From Bacteroidota bacterium (lineage in GTDB: Bacteria > Bacteroidota > Ignavibacteria > UBA10030 > UBA8401), in NCBI GenBank assembly GCA_021796215.1, contig JAJYOK010000016.1, positions 16,787-80,786 on the forward strand: DNA of 64,000 nt, written 5' to 3'. The position numbers and the translations under genes are program-made. How positions within the stretch are numbered: position 1 is the stretch's first letter; every line of letters begins with the position of its first letter. This document shows positions 36,181-45,322 of the stretch, in pieces. The notes beneath the pieces were generated by a model. It was not told where the DNA came from. It did no database searches and was given only the letters and a program-made list of their open reading frames with translations.

Positions 36181-36217
36181 TCATAATTGCCAATTATCGA
36201 ACAGACCCCATAGCCGA

Positions 36218-36529
36218 ACCCTGTACGCGTTTAGACAAACCCTGTACCGGTTTAGACAAACCCTGTACCCGTTTAGATGAACCCTGTACCCGTTTAGATA
36301 AACCCTGTACGCGTTTAGATGAACCCTGTACGCGTTTAGATGAACCCTGTACGCGTTTAGACAAACCCTGTACCGGTTTAGACAAACCCTGTACCGGTTT
36401 AGACAAACCCTGTACCGGTTTAGACAAACCCTGTACCCGTTTAGATAAACCCTGTACCCGTTTAGATGAACCCTGTACGCGTTTAGATGAACCCTGTACC
36501 CGTTTAGATAAACCCTGTACCGGCTTAAA
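36218..36529. repeat. Minisatellite, 15 copies of a 21-bp unit
   Basis: The unit ACCCTGTACGCGTTTAGACAA recurs exactly every 21 bases from 36218, the last start being at 36512. Two positions vary in a limited alphabet: GCG, CGG or CCG in the middle and CAA, TGA or TAA at the end. It lies just downstream of the tryptophanase stop. Two frames stay open on the minus strand, but without a start of their own or a sign of selection. Confidence 0.92.
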
Positions 36530-36571
36530 TGAGATGTCTGACGGCTAAGGAACGCCGTCTGACATCTTCTT

Positions 36572-37942
36572 TTACAGCGGCTCAAACCTCGCAGTGAAAT
36601 GCCGAAGCTGCGGGGCTTCGTACGCAATGCGGTAGCCGCGAAGCTCTTCCCTTTTTTTGAAAACGTCAATTACACATTCGCTCACGTAGTCAATATGGCT
36701 TTGAGTGTACACGCGCCGCGGAATTGCTAACCGCACAAGTTCCATCGGCGGGGAGATCAATTTTCCTTCACCATCATATTTTCCGAACATCACACTGCCG
36801 ATTTCAACGCTGCGAATTCCGGCGGAGCGGTACAACTCGCACACAATTGCCTGCCCGGGATATTCGTGCGGCGGAATATGCGCTACAAATCGCCGCGCAT
36901 CTAAATAAATTGCATGTCCGCCCGGCGGCTGAAGAATCGGTACGCCGGCATTCGTCAATTTTTCACCAAGATATTCTATCGAGCGCAAACGGTACGTCAG
37001 ATAATGTTCATCAAGAACTTCCGTCAATCCTTGTGCAATAGCTTCAAGGTCGCGGCCCGCCAAACCGCCGTAGGTAGAAAACCCTTCGGTGATAATCAAA
37101 AGATTGCGCGCCTTCGATGCAAGCTCGTCATCGTTCAAAGCAAGAAAGCCGCCCATGTTAACAATGGCATCTTTCTTTGCGCTCATCGTGCAGCCATCCG
37201 CGTAGGAAAACATTTCCCTGACAATTTCCTTCGGCGTTTTATTTTCGTATCCCTTTTCTCTCTTTTTGATAAAGAAAGCATTCTCCGCAAATCTGCATGC
37301 GTCGAGAAATAACGGGATGTGATACTTGCTCAAAAGTTTTTTTGTCTCACGAATATTCTCCATCGAAACAGGCTGACCGCCGCCGGAATTATTTGTCACG
37401 GTGATCATGCACAACGGAATATTGGCGGCGCCTTTTTCTTCGATGAACCGCCCAAGCGCTTCTAGATTGATATTGCCTTTGAACGGAGCGATAATATCGG
37501 GATGAATTCCCTCTTCGGTCGGAAAATCCACAGCTTCGGCACCGGAGAATTCAACGTTCGCTCGTGTCGTATCAAAATGTGTATTGTTGGGGATAAATTT
37601 TCCTTTTCCGCCAATGATCGAAAAAAGAATCCGCTCCGCCGCCCTTCCCTGGTGAGTCGGGATAATATACTTGAAAGCAGTAATATCTTTCACAGCTTTT
37701 TCAAAACGGAAAAAACTTCGTGCACCGGCATACGATTCATCGCCATCCATCATCCCCGCCCACTGTTTTGCACTCATCGCGGCAGTCCCGCTGTCCGTTA
37801 ACAAATCAATAAGCACATCCTCCGCATTGATCATAAACGGATTGTAGCCTGCATTGCGAAGAATGGACGTACGCTCTTCAAGTGTGGTGAAGCGGATCGG
37901 CTCGATAGATTTTATTTTGAACGGCTCAATGATCGTTTTCAT
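36572..37942 (-). CDS. tnaA: Tryptophanase
   Basis: A PLP enzyme that splits tryptophan into indole, pyruvate and ammonia. The 456 residues have the beta-eliminating lyase core: TDSGTAAMSAKQWAGMM, IPTHQGRAAERI, the Schiff-base lysine in TMSAKKDAIVNMGG and GGLAGRDLEAIA. Against tyrosine phenol-lyase, the segment AGIRSVEIGSVMFG has the tryptophanase form (Val-Glu-Ile-Gly-Ser where TPL has Met-Glu-Arg-Gly), and TVTNNSGGGQPVS also matches. The nearby peroxiredoxin gene is unrelated; no Trp permease or TnaC leader is visible. Confidence 0.9.
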   Translation of the reverse strand: MKTIIEPFKIKSIEPIRFTTLEERTSILRNAGYNPFMINAEDVLIDLLTDSGTAAMSAKQWAGMMDGDESYAGARSFFRFEKAVKDITAFKYIIPTHQGRAAERILFSIIGGKGKFIPNNTHFDTTRANVEFSGAEAVDFPTEEGIHPDIIAPFKGNINLEALGRFIEEKGAANIPLCMITVTNNSGGGQPVSMENIRETKKLLSKYHIPLFLDACRFAENAFFIKKREKGYENKTPKEIVREMFSYADGCTMSAKKDAIVNMGGFLALNDDELASKARNLLIITEGFSTYGGLAGRDLEAIAQGLTEVLDEHYLTYRLRSIEYLGEKLTNAGVPILQPPGGHAIYLDARRFVAHIPPHEYPGQAIVCELYRSAGIRSVEIGSVMFGKYDGEGKLISPPMELVRLAIPRRVYTQSHIDYVSECVIDVFKKREELRGYRIAYEAPQLRHFTARFEPL

Positions 37943-37952
37943 AGAAATTTTC

Positions 37953-38411
37953 CTATTCCGATTGTAGCGATTGGATAAGCTGGAGTGCCTTGGTGATATG
38001 ATCTTTTACTCGTAGTTCATAATGCAATGCACCGCGGATGATTCCTTCGCGGTCAATGATGTATGTAATTCGCTTCGAAGAAAATCCGCCGAACCATACG
38101 GCATCGTAGAGCGATGCAATCTTTTTATCAGTATCGGCAATCAAAGGAAACGGCAAACGGCACGAGTTGGCAAAACTTTGGTGCGATTCAAGCGAATCAA
38201 AACTAACGCCGAATACCTTTGTCTGTAATGAATTCAGCTCTTCATAACGGTCGCGGAAGGATTTCGCTTCAATTGTGCAGCCGCTGGTAAAATCTTTGGG
38301 ATAAAAATAGAGAATAATATTGAAATGATGTTTGAAACCGGAAAGCGTAAAATGTTCGCCGTTGGAAAGTTTCGCTTCAAAATCCGGCGCGATGGTATTT
38401 ATCTGAAGCAT
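37953..38411 (-). CDS. bcp: Peroxiredoxin, BCP/PrxQ type
   Basis: Reduces peroxides with thiol electrons. The 152-residue protein has YFYPKDFTSGCTIEAKSFRD with the peroxidatic Cys at about 45; the usual second Cys five residues later is absent (here Glu/Ala), but a Cys at about 84 (FANSCRLPF) fits the atypical 2-Cys variant. It lies 10 bases upstream of tnaA on the same strand. Confidence 0.88.
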   Translation of the reverse strand: MLQINTIAPDFEAKLSNGEHFTLSGFKHHFNIILYFYPKDFTSGCTIEAKSFRDRYEELNSLQTKVFGVSFDSLESHQSFANSCRLPFPLIADTDKKIASLYDAVWFGGFSSKRITYIIDREGIIRGALHYELRVKDHITKALQLIQSLQSE

Positions 38412-38459
38412 GGTGCAGTGCTTGTATTATTGGCAAACAGAACCGTCTGACATTAGCAG

Positions 38460-38981
38460 TTATTCGCTCTCGTACTGAATCAACGAAAAAATATCGTATT
38501 GCGGAAGCCGTTTGCGCGGATTCAGAAAAGAAAGTTCAATGATAAAACCGAGGCTCACAATTGTTCCGCCGAGTCGTTTCACAAGTGTGCATGCCGCTTC
38601 AATTGTGCCGCCGGTGGCGAGCAAATCGTCATGCATGAGAACACGGTCGCCGCTTTGAACTGCATCGCTGTGAATTTCCATTGCATCGGTGCCGTATTCA
38701 AGCTGGTACTCCCCGCGGAGTGTTTGTGCCGGTAATTTTCCGGGCTTTCTCACAGGAACAAAACCAGCACCGAGTTTATAAGCGAGCAAGCCGCCAATAA
38801 TGAAACCTCTCGACTCAATGCCAATTACTTTATCAATCTTTTGCCCCTGATAATGTTCCGCTAATTGGTCGGCGCAATAACGAAGTGCTTGTTCGTTTTT
38901 CAGCAGCGTTGTAATATCCCGGAACATAATTCCCTTCTTCGGGAAATCGGGAACGGTTCGGACAAAATTTTCAAGAATCAT
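38460..38981 (-). CDS. apt: Adenine phosphoribosyltransferase
   Basis: Salvages adenine to AMP with PRPP. The 173-residue protein shows the family N-terminus (VRTVPDFPKKGIMFRDITTLL), GIESRGFIIGGLLAYKLGAGF, and the PRPP loop VLMHDDLLATGGTIEAACTL. Normal length. It sits between bcp and an enoyl-CoA hydratase on the same strand. Confidence 0.95.
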   Translation of the reverse strand: MILENFVRTVPDFPKKGIMFRDITTLLKNEQALRYCADQLAEHYQGQKIDKVIGIESRGFIIGGLLAYKLGAGFVPVRKPGKLPAQTLRGEYQLEYGTDAMEIHSDAVQSGDRVLMHDDLLATGGTIEAACTLVKRLGGTIVSLGFIIELSFLNPRKRLPQYDIFSLIQYESE

Positions 38982-38996
38982 TTTTCTTTCGCTCCG

Positions 38997-39776
38997 TTAC
39001 CAATGGATCTTTTCTTTGCTCAGAAATGCTGCAATGCCTTTGCGGCAATCTTCAGACATTCTTGTCACGGCATTAATATTTGCAGCATATTCCAGCATAT
39101 CGCTGAGAGTCTTTCCATCCATATTGGCAAACATTTCCTTGATTAATCCCATAGATAAAAGGCTGGAATTTTTGCATAATGAATCTGCAATAGCGTTTAC
39201 CTCTTCCGACAACTTTGCGGCTGGTACTATTTCGTTGACAAGCCCTAACTCTTTTGCCTGCTGTGCAGAAATAATATCGCCGCGCAAAAGCAAGCTCCTC
39301 GCTTTCCCTTCGCCGATGCGACGAACCAAAAAAGTTAACACGACCGCAGGAATAAAACCGATCTTCACTTCCGTATAACCGAACGCCGCTTCCTCAGATG
39401 CTACAACGATGTCGCACACAGTTGCAAGACCGCAGCCGCCTGCTATTGCCGGTCCATGCACTTTCGCAATAATTGGCTTCCGCATGGAATACATCGTTTG
39501 AAAAAGCCGCATCAGGTTTTTTGAATCTTCAAGATTTTCTTCGAAATTGAACGACGACATTTTCTGCAAATAGTCGAGATCAGCGCCGGCACAAAATGCG
39601 CTGCCGTTCGCTTCAAGAACAATCACTTTAATCGCTGTGTCTTTGGATGCAGAAACAAATGCGCGGCTTAATTCCTGAATAAATTCATCATCAAGAGCGT
39701 TGCGTTTTTCCGGTCTGTTGAGTGTTATTGTGCAGATCCGTTCTTCAACGGAATACAGAAGGCGGGTATAATTCAT
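38997..39776 (-). CDS. Enoyl-CoA hydratase/isomerase family protein
   Basis: The 259-residue crotonase-fold protein has FCAGADLDYL (first oxyanion-hole strand) and AIAGGCGLATVCDIVVASEEAAFGYTEVKIGF with the second oxyanion Gly and the catalytic Glu of FGYTEVK. Substrate not fixed; it may serve fatty-acid or branched-chain amino-acid degradation (methylglutaconyl-CoA-hydratase-like). Apt is 15 bases downstream. Confidence 0.85.
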   Translation of the reverse strand: MNYTRLLYSVEERICTITLNRPEKRNALDDEFIQELSRAFVSASKDTAIKVIVLEANGSAFCAGADLDYLQKMSSFNFEENLEDSKNLMRLFQTMYSMRKPIIAKVHGPAIAGGCGLATVCDIVVASEEAAFGYTEVKIGFIPAVVLTFLVRRIGEGKARSLLLRGDIISAQQAKELGLVNEIVPAAKLSEEVNAIADSLCKNSSLLSMGLIKEMFANMDGKTLSDMLEYAANINAVTRMSEDCRKGIAAFLSKEKIHW

Positions 39777-39872
39777 ACAGTCATGTTCATGGTGAAATGT
39801 TGCGCTGTGTCATTTCAGCGCATGTTCCATATGAAAATAGCCAAAATGATTTCGAGAAGCAATGTACAAAAG

Positions 39873-39928
39873 AAATCCTTGCAGCAGTTTCCCGTTGCAA
39901 GGATTTTTGGCTCCTGCCTGCCGGCAGG
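39873..39928 (-). terminator. Hairpins after glnA
   Basis: AAATCCTTGCA (39873-39883) pairs with TGCAAGGATTT (39896-39906) and is followed on the minus strand by CTTTT. A second stem CCTGCC-TGCC-GGCAGG (39913-39928) is adjacent. They end the glnA transcript before the enoyl-CoA hydratase gene. Confidence 0.75.
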
Positions 39929-39947
39929 TTTTTCCCTCCCGTTCTAT

Positions 39948-41378
39948 TTAAACATCATAGTAGAGATGAAACTCGTACGGATTCGGGCGAAGCGAAACCG
40001 GTTTCACTTCACGCGTGATCTTGTAGTTGATCCATGTTTCAACAACATCTTCTGTGAAGACATTTCCCTTCAGAAGAAAATCATGATCGCGTTCCAGCGC
40101 TTTCAATGCGTCATCCAATGAACCCGGAGCTGATGGGACATTTTTCAATTCCTCAGGACTCATATCATAAATATCTTTATCGAGCGGTTCACCCGGATCG
40201 ATTTTATTCATAATGCCATCCAGACCAGCCATGAGCATTGCGGAGAATGCAAGATACGGATTGCAGGCAGGATCAGGCGTTCGGAATTCGATGCGCTTTG
40301 CTTTCGGACTTTGTGAATATGCGGGAATACGTACCGACGCACTTCGATTGCGTTGTGAGTAAGCAAGATTGACCGGCGCTTCAAAACCCGGGACAAGGCG
40401 CTTATAAGAGTTTGTCGTTGGGTTTGTTAAAGCGCATAACGCCGGCGCGTGTTTCAAAATTCCGCCGATGTAATACAAACCTAAATCACTCAAATTGGCG
40501 TAACCGTTTCCGAAAAAGAGAGGCTTGCCATTCTTCCACAAACTCTGATGGACGTGCATTCCGGAGCCGTTGTCGCCAAAAATCGGCTTGGGCATGAAAG
40601 TGACAGTTTTGTTATGAAGTCTCGCCGTGTTCTTGATGATATATTTAAACAACAATAAGCCATCTGCGGCAGAAACCAGAGGAGCAAAGCGCAAGTCAAT
40701 CTCTGATTGTCCGGCACAAGCAACTTCGTGATGCTGCGCTTCAACATGAAGTCCGGCCGCAATGAGATTTTGCGTCATCTCATTTCGTAAATTCATAATG
40801 GAATCGGTCGGCGGAACCGGAAAATACCCTTCTTTGTAGCGCGGCTTATAGCCGAGATTCGGCTTTTCATCTCTTCCTGAATTCCATTTTCCTTCAACGG
40901 AATCTACAAAGTAGTAGCTCGAATTTTCAGTTGAATCGAAACGAATGTCGTCGAAAATAAAAAACTCTGCTTCCGGTCCGAAATATGCTGTATCTGCAAT
41001 TCCAGTTTGGCGCAGATAAGCTTCCGCTTTTTGTGCAATACTTCTGGGGCAGCGTTCATATTTTTCCTTCGTCAACGGTTCATACACATCGCACACGAGG
41101 CTAAGCGTTGGGACAGTAATGAATGGATCAACAAGCACCGTCTTTGGGTCTGGAATGATCAGCATATCGCTTTCATGAATTGATTTCCATCCGCGAATGC
41201 TGGAACCGTCGAAGCCAAATCCGTCTTCGAACGAATCACGCGACAATTCATACACCGGCACTGTGAAATGCTGCCACTGTCCCGGAAAATCCATAAACTT
41301 AAAATCTATCATCTTGACATCGTGGTCTTTAATCAGCTTAAAGACATTGTCAATCACGTCCGTCCCTCGTTTAGCCAT
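39948..41378 (-). CDS. glnA: Glutamine synthetase type I
   Basis: Makes glutamine from glutamate, ammonia and ATP. The start at 41378 (ATG, preceded by AAAGGA) gives 476 residues; the longer frame begins with TTG. Motifs: [15 protein letters not shown], the ATP/Glu site [25 protein letters not shown] segment, and [12 protein letters not shown]. An adenylylation-type Tyr is present in [21 protein letters not shown]. An Lrp-family regulator lies just upstream on the same strand, 39 bases away. Confidence 0.95.
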   Translation of the reverse strand: MAKRGTDVIDNVFKLIKDHDVKMIDFKFMDFPGQWQHFTVPVYELSRDSFEDGFGFDGSSIRGWKSIHESDMLIIPDPKTVLVDPFITVPTLSLVCDVYEPLTKEKYERCPRSIAQKAEAYLRQTGIADTAYFGPEAEFFIFDDIRFDSTENSSYYFVDSVEGKWNSGRDEKPNLGYKPRYKEGYFPVPPTDSIMNLRNEMTQNLIAAGLHVEAQHHEVACAGQSEIDLRFAPLVSAADGLLLFKYIIKNTARLHNKTVTFMPKPIFGDNGSGMHVHQSLWKNGKPLFFGNGYANLSDLGLYYIGGILKHAPALCALTNPTTNSYKRLVPGFEAPVNLAYSQRNRSASVRIPAYSQSPKAKRIEFRTPDPACNPYLAFSAMLMAGLDGIMNKIDPGEPLDKDIYDMSPEELKNVPSAPGSLDDALKALERDHDFLLKGNVFTEDVVETWINYKITREVKPVSLRPNPYEFHLYYDV

Positions 41379-41417
41379 AGTGTATCCTTTCAAAAAATAA
41401 TAATGATGTGAATGGTT

Positions 41418-41882
41418 TTAAATTTTTTCTTTATTTCGATTCAGTTTCAGCCGCAGCGTTTCTTTTGTGGAAGAAAGAACAACGCTCGTTCGTGTCTGCA
41501 CAACACCGCTCCATGCCTGTATTTTCGAAAGCAGTTTTTCAAGCGACGAAGCATTTTCTGTGCGAACTTTCAACAAATGAGTCCCCTCACCGGTAATTGA
41601 ATGCACTTCTAATACTTCTTCACTGGCGCTTGTGTGTTCCAAAAAAGTAGGATAATGCTTTGAGGAATCCACCGTAACGGTAATAAAAGCCGTGATATCT
41701 TTGCCAACTTTCTTCGGGTCAAGATGAGCGTAATATCCGAGAATTACGCCGCTTTCTTCCAGTTTTCGCAGGCGCTCGCTTACCGATGGAATTGAAAGTC
41801 CGACGGCTTCTGCTAAATCGTTTCTGCGTGTGCGTCCCTTTTTCTGCAAAATTTCCACGAGTGTAATATCAATATCATCCAT
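41418..41882 (-). CDS. Lrp/AsnC family transcriptional regulator
   Basis: The 154-residue protein has the Lrp/AsnC N-terminal winged helix (DDIDITLVEILQKKGRTRRNDLAEAVGLSIPSVSERLRKLE) and a C-terminal RAM ligand-binding domain (VLEVHSITGEGTHLLKVRTENA). Probably senses an amino acid; direct control of glnA downstream is suggested by proximity. A perfect 15-base palindrome lies 22 bases upstream of its start. Confidence 0.9.
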   Translation of the reverse strand: MDDIDITLVEILQKKGRTRRNDLAEAVGLSIPSVSERLRKLEESGVILGYYAHLDPKKVGKDITAFITVTVDSSKHYPTFLEHTSASEEVLEVHSITGEGTHLLKVRTENASSLEKLLSKIQAWSGVVQTRTSVVLSSTKETLRLKLNRNKEKI

Positions 41883-41903
41883 AGAAAGTTATTTCTTAAT
41901 TCA

Positions 41904-41918
41904 CCTAATTAAATTAGG
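41904..41918. promoter_or_regulatory. Palindrome upstream of the Lrp gene, possible autoregulatory operator
   Basis: CCTAATT-A-AATTAGG is an exact 7+1+7 palindrome in the A/T-rich leader between the nagA terminator and the Lrp-family start. Lrp proteins bind such palindromes; direct evidence is absent. Confidence 0.55.
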
Positions 41919-41981
41919 ATAATCAATTAATTACTTAAAAATATAAGGTACCAAAAGGAATTTGTCAAGAACTATTTTCAC

Positions 41982-42014
41982 AAAAAAAGCGGCACCAAAG
42001 TATTGATGCCGCTT
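41982..42014 (-). terminator. Terminator after nagA
   Basis: AAGCGGCA (41987-41994) pairs with TGCCGCTT (42007-42014); on the minus strand a T-run (complement of 41982-41988) follows. Confidence 0.82.
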
Positions 42015-42047
42015 CATTGAAAAATCCTGGAAAATGATACTGGCGTT

Positions 42048-43226
42048 TTATTCCTTCATAATGTTTCCCTTCTGGTATTTCACCGTCCCCTGATAAATGG
42101 TCATATAGACATCAAACTTTGAATCCATCACAACAAGATCGGCATCCTTCCCTACTGCAATAATGCCTTTACGATTTTCACACGCCAGAACTTTCGCGCC
42201 GTTCAACGATGCCATACGTACAGCGTCGGTCAATGGAACGCCGACAAGCTCAACCATATTTTTCACTGCCTGATCCAGCGTGAGTGTGCTGCCTGCTAAT
42301 GTTCCATCTTCAAGGAATGCTTTCTTTTCCTTCACCGTTATTTTTTGGTCCATGAAAGTATAATCGCCGTCCGGCATTCCGCTCGCCCGAATCGCATCCG
42401 TAATCAGAATAATTCCGCCATCGCCTTTAATGTTGTACAACAATCTCATTACCGCAGGATGCACGTGAATCGAATCGGCGATCAATTCCAATTTCAATTC
42501 ATTCCGAAGCAGCGCTCCAACCATGACTCCCGGCGTGCGGTGATGAAACGGACGCATGGCATTAAACATGTGTGTCACGTGAGCGGCGCCGTTATCAATT
42601 GCGTTTTCAATATCATGCAGCTGCGCGGTAGAGTGTCCGATGGAAAGAACAACGCCGTCGTTAGCCGCCGCACGCATCACATCCAAATTTCCCGGAAGCT
42701 CCGGGGCAATTGTCATCAATTTGATATAGCCCCGGCTTGCGGAAAACAGTTCCTCCCATTTCGCAACATCAGGATTCCACAAATACTCTTCCTTCATTGC
42801 TCCTTTCATTTCCGGATTTATGAAGGGACCTTCCATATGAATTCCCAATACGTTGGTTTTGCCTTTATTTTTTTCAGCGTAACCAGCAATACGGGAAACA
42901 TCCTTGAGCAATAATTTTATCGGTTTGCTGTACAGCGATGCAAGCATTCCTGTTGTGCCGTGTGAAAAGAAAAATTCAGATGCCTTTTCAATTGCGACGT
43001 CATTTTCATCCGCAAAGCCGTACCCGCCTCCGCCGTGGACAAGAAGATCAATGAAGCCCGGCGTCAGCATCATGCCATCAAGGTCGTATACTTTTGTTGA
43101 AGATGAGATTTTTACGTCGTTCACTTCACCGAGCGCGTCAATTTTTTTTCCCGAAATAACAACTACACCCGGCTCGATAATTCTAAACGGTGTAACAATT
43201 TTTACATTCTTTAAAGCGTATTTCAT
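42048..43226 (-). CDS. nagA: N-acetylglucosamine-6-phosphate deacetylase
   Basis: Deacetylates GlcNAc-6-P in amino-sugar recycling. The 392-residue amidohydrolase has LTPGFIDLLVHGGGGYGF, GIHMEGPFINPEMKGAM with the metal Glu, SIGHSTAQLHDIENAI, THMFNAMRPFHHRTPG, and LITDAIRASGMPDGDY. It overlaps the rpe stop by one base and is the last gene of the run beginning upstream at dxs. Confidence 0.93.
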   Translation of the reverse strand: MKYALKNVKIVTPFRIIEPGVVVISGKKIDALGEVNDVKISSSTKVYDLDGMMLTPGFIDLLVHGGGGYGFADENDVAIEKASEFFFSHGTTGMLASLYSKPIKLLLKDVSRIAGYAEKNKGKTNVLGIHMEGPFINPEMKGAMKEEYLWNPDVAKWEELFSASRGYIKLMTIAPELPGNLDVMRAAANDGVVLSIGHSTAQLHDIENAIDNGAAHVTHMFNAMRPFHHRTPGVMVGALLRNELKLELIADSIHVHPAVMRLLYNIKGDGGIILITDAIRASGMPDGDYTFMDQKITVKEKKAFLEDGTLAGSTLTLDQAVKNMVELVGVPLTDAVRMASLNGAKVLACENRKGIIAVGKDADLVVMDSKFDVYMTIYQGTVKYQKGNIMKE

Positions 43227-43915
43227 TAAAGTTCCTTCGATGATATCTTTGTACGGATCGCAGAAAGTGCTCCACGAATATCCTTCGCGCCGAAAATCGC
43301 ACTCCCGGCGACAAGAATATCCGCGCCGGCTTCAACAATGGCGGCGGCGTTAAGTGCGCTCACTCCTCCGTCAACTTCGATAAACGCATTAATGCCGCGA
43401 GAATCGAGCATCGTGCGCAGGCGTTGAATCTTATTCAACGACTCCTGAATAAATTTCTGCCCTCCGAAACCTGGATTGACCGACATAACTAATACCAAAT
43501 CAACAAAAGGAAGTATTTCTTCAATGGAAGAAAGCGGCGTCGCCGGATTAAGACTAACCCCCGGCAGCATTCCCAGTGAACGGATTTCTGAAATCGTACG
43601 ATGCAAATGGCGGCAAACTTCAACGTGAACGATAAGGCGAGTCGTTCCGGCTTTCTTAAAATCTTCCAGATACTGGTCCGGGTTTTCGATCATGAGATGC
43701 GTATCAAGAGGAAGAGATGTTAAGCGGTGCACGGTTTGTACCATCTCCGGACCGAAACTGATATTCGGCACAAAATGCCCGTCCATTATATCCAGATGAA
43801 ATAAATCAGCACCAGCCTTTTCAGCCGCAGCAATATCATGCTGCAGGTCGGCAAAGTTTGCCGCCAGCACTGACGGCGCAATGAGTGTTCGCTTTTTCAC
43901 GCTTTGTGGTTTCAT
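43226..43915 (-). CDS. rpe: Ribulose-phosphate 3-epimerase
   Basis: Interconverts ribulose-5-P and xylulose-5-P. The 229-residue TIM barrel has LHLDIMDGHFVPNISFGPEM-type metal site, DTHLMIENPDQYLEDF, GVSLNPATPLSSIEEIL, MSVNPGFGGQKFIQES, and EVDGGVSALNAAAIVEAGAD. Its ATG shares one base with the PASTA gene stop (TGATG), implying coupling. Confidence 0.96.
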   Translation of the reverse strand: MKPQSVKKRTLIAPSVLAANFADLQHDIAAAEKAGADLFHLDIMDGHFVPNISFGPEMVQTVHRLTSLPLDTHLMIENPDQYLEDFKKAGTTRLIVHVEVCRHLHRTISEIRSLGMLPGVSLNPATPLSSIEEILPFVDLVLVMSVNPGFGGQKFIQESLNKIQRLRTMLDSRGINAFIEVDGGVSALNAAAIVEAGADILVAGSAIFGAKDIRGALSAIRTKISSKEL

Positions 43916-44697
43916 CAGTTTTCCAGCCGGTTGTTTTTTTTCTCCGGCGCCTGTGCAACGAATAAATCAACGGCTTTCCCTGCGCTGAGCACGGCGTCCG
44001 GCTTTGGAAATTGATCGAGAACGGTATTCGGCAAATATTCAGAATTCGCCTGATATGTAATGTTCCCTACTTTTAAATTTTTATTGGAAAGAATGTGCTC
44101 AGCATCGCTCAACGATTTACCAATAACGTTGGGGACGGATAAACTATCTAACGAGGGACCAGCACTGACAATAACATCAATGACCGTACCACGACGGACC
44201 TTCTGTCCAAGCAGAGAATCTTGTGCAATAATCGTTCCTTCCGGAAATTCCTGAGAAACCTGTAACAGTGTGCTGCCAAGTTTCAGTCCGAAACGCTCGA
44301 GCGTAAATTTTGCATCACGCAGCGATCGTCCTCGTAAAATCGGGACAGGAACAAGTTGTTCACCTCCGCTTACTGTGAGATAGATACGCCGTCCCGGTTT
44401 CACAACTTGTTCGGCGGAAGGATTTTGGAGAACGACATACCCTTCTGGATAATGCTTATCAGGCCGCGTCTCGCTAATGCGCGGTGAAAATTTCAGTGAA
44501 TCAAGCATATGTGTTGCATCGGCTTCCTGCATGCCCACAACATTCGGCACTTCCACCGTGCCGCCGTGATTGACATACCACGGCATAAATAAATAATCGA
44601 AAAAGAGAAAGAGCAGAAAAAGAACAGCAAAAACTTTGAGAAAAAATCTCACAAAAGGTGATGCAAAAAGCCGTTGGAAGAAATTCTGTTCCGACAT
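43915..44697 (-). CDS. Membrane-anchored PASTA-domain protein
   Basis: A transmembrane helix (residues about 12-35) followed by three PASTA repeats (EVPNVVGMQEADATHMLDS; PVPILRGRSLRDAKFTLERF; SVPNVIGKSLSDAEHILSN). PASTA modules bind peptidoglycan fragments; normally they are fused to penicillin-binding proteins or kinases, but here there is no catalytic part. 260 residues. Sits between ribE and rpe; its role could be envelope sensing or a scaffold for division proteins, which is inferred. Confidence 0.86.
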   Translation of the reverse strand: MSEQNFFQRLFASPFVRFFLKVFAVLFLLFLFFDYLFMPWYVNHGGTVEVPNVVGMQEADATHMLDSLKFSPRISETRPDKHYPEGYVVLQNPSAEQVVKPGRRIYLTVSGGEQLVPVPILRGRSLRDAKFTLERFGLKLGSTLLQVSQEFPEGTIIAQDSLLGQKVRRGTVIDVIVSAGPSLDSLSVPNVIGKSLSDAEHILSNKNLKVGNITYQANSEYLPNTVLDQFPKPDAVLSAGKAVDLFVAQAPEKKNNRLEN

Positions 44698-44725
44698 AGT
44701 GTAAATCCCTTAGGGCAATATCTGA

Positions 44726-45322
44726 CTATCTATGAAACGCAGCGCGTTTCAATAATTGTTCGACATACTTTCCGAGCACATCGAATTCAAGATTCACTTT
44801 TGTACCGACACCGTACCATTGAAAAATTGTATGCTCGAGCGTATAAGGAATAATGGCAACATCGAATGAAGCTTTATGAAGCCGCGCAACTGTCAGGCTG
44901 ACTCCATCCACCGCAACGGAACCGACAGAGATCAAATATTTTTGAAATTTTGCCGGAAAGTTTATCGAGATAAGCCAGCTTGACTGTAATTTTGTTATAT
45001 GTTGCACGCGCCCTATCGTATCAACATGGCCGAGAACAAGATGTCCGCCCAATAATTCTTTCAATGAAACTGCGCGTTCTAAATTCACAGGATCACCTGC
45101 TTTCAGAAAAGCAAGGTTTGTTTTCAAAAGAGTCTCACGCATCGCTTCGGTCGTGAAACTTTCCCTGCGGCGTGAAGTGACAGTCAAACATGTTCCGTTC
45201 ACTGCAATACTGTTGTCAACCTTAAGATCAGATGCCTTTGCAGCGATTTGAAAAACTTTACCGTCTCCGTGCCGGCGGACAGATTTGATAGTTCCGATTT
45301 CTTTAATAATTCCTGTAAACAT
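44726..45322 (-). CDS. ribE: Riboflavin synthase, alpha chain
   Basis: Dismutates two lumazines into riboflavin. The 198-residue protein has the duplicated lumazine-binding barrel: MFTGIIKEIGTIKSV, NGTCLTV, and the second copy LVLGHVDTIGRV and VDGVSLTVA. It shares one base with the beta-lactamase-like stop (TGATG). RibD lies two genes upstream on the strand, so riboflavin genes are close but split by the beta-lactamase-like gene. Confidence 0.96.
   Translation of the reverse strand: MFTGIIKEIGTIKSVRRHGDGKVFQIAAKASDLKVDNSIAVNGTCLTVTSRRRESFTTEAMRETLLKTNLAFLKAGDPVNLERAVSLKELLGGHLVLGHVDTIGRVQHITKLQSSWLISINFPAKFQKYLISVGSVAVDGVSLTVARLHKASFDVAIIPYTLEHTIFQWYGVGTKVNLEFDVLGKYVEQLLKRAAFHR

Noticed and set aside
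36218..36529. CRISPR array
   Set aside because: The 21-bp units are directly adjacent with no unique spacers and no cas genes nearby.
36181..36669. 162-codon frame with a YRVHLNG-type repeat
   Set aside because: It runs through the 21-bp minisatellite and into the tryptophanase gene in another frame, has no ribosome-binding site and shows no sign of codon selection.
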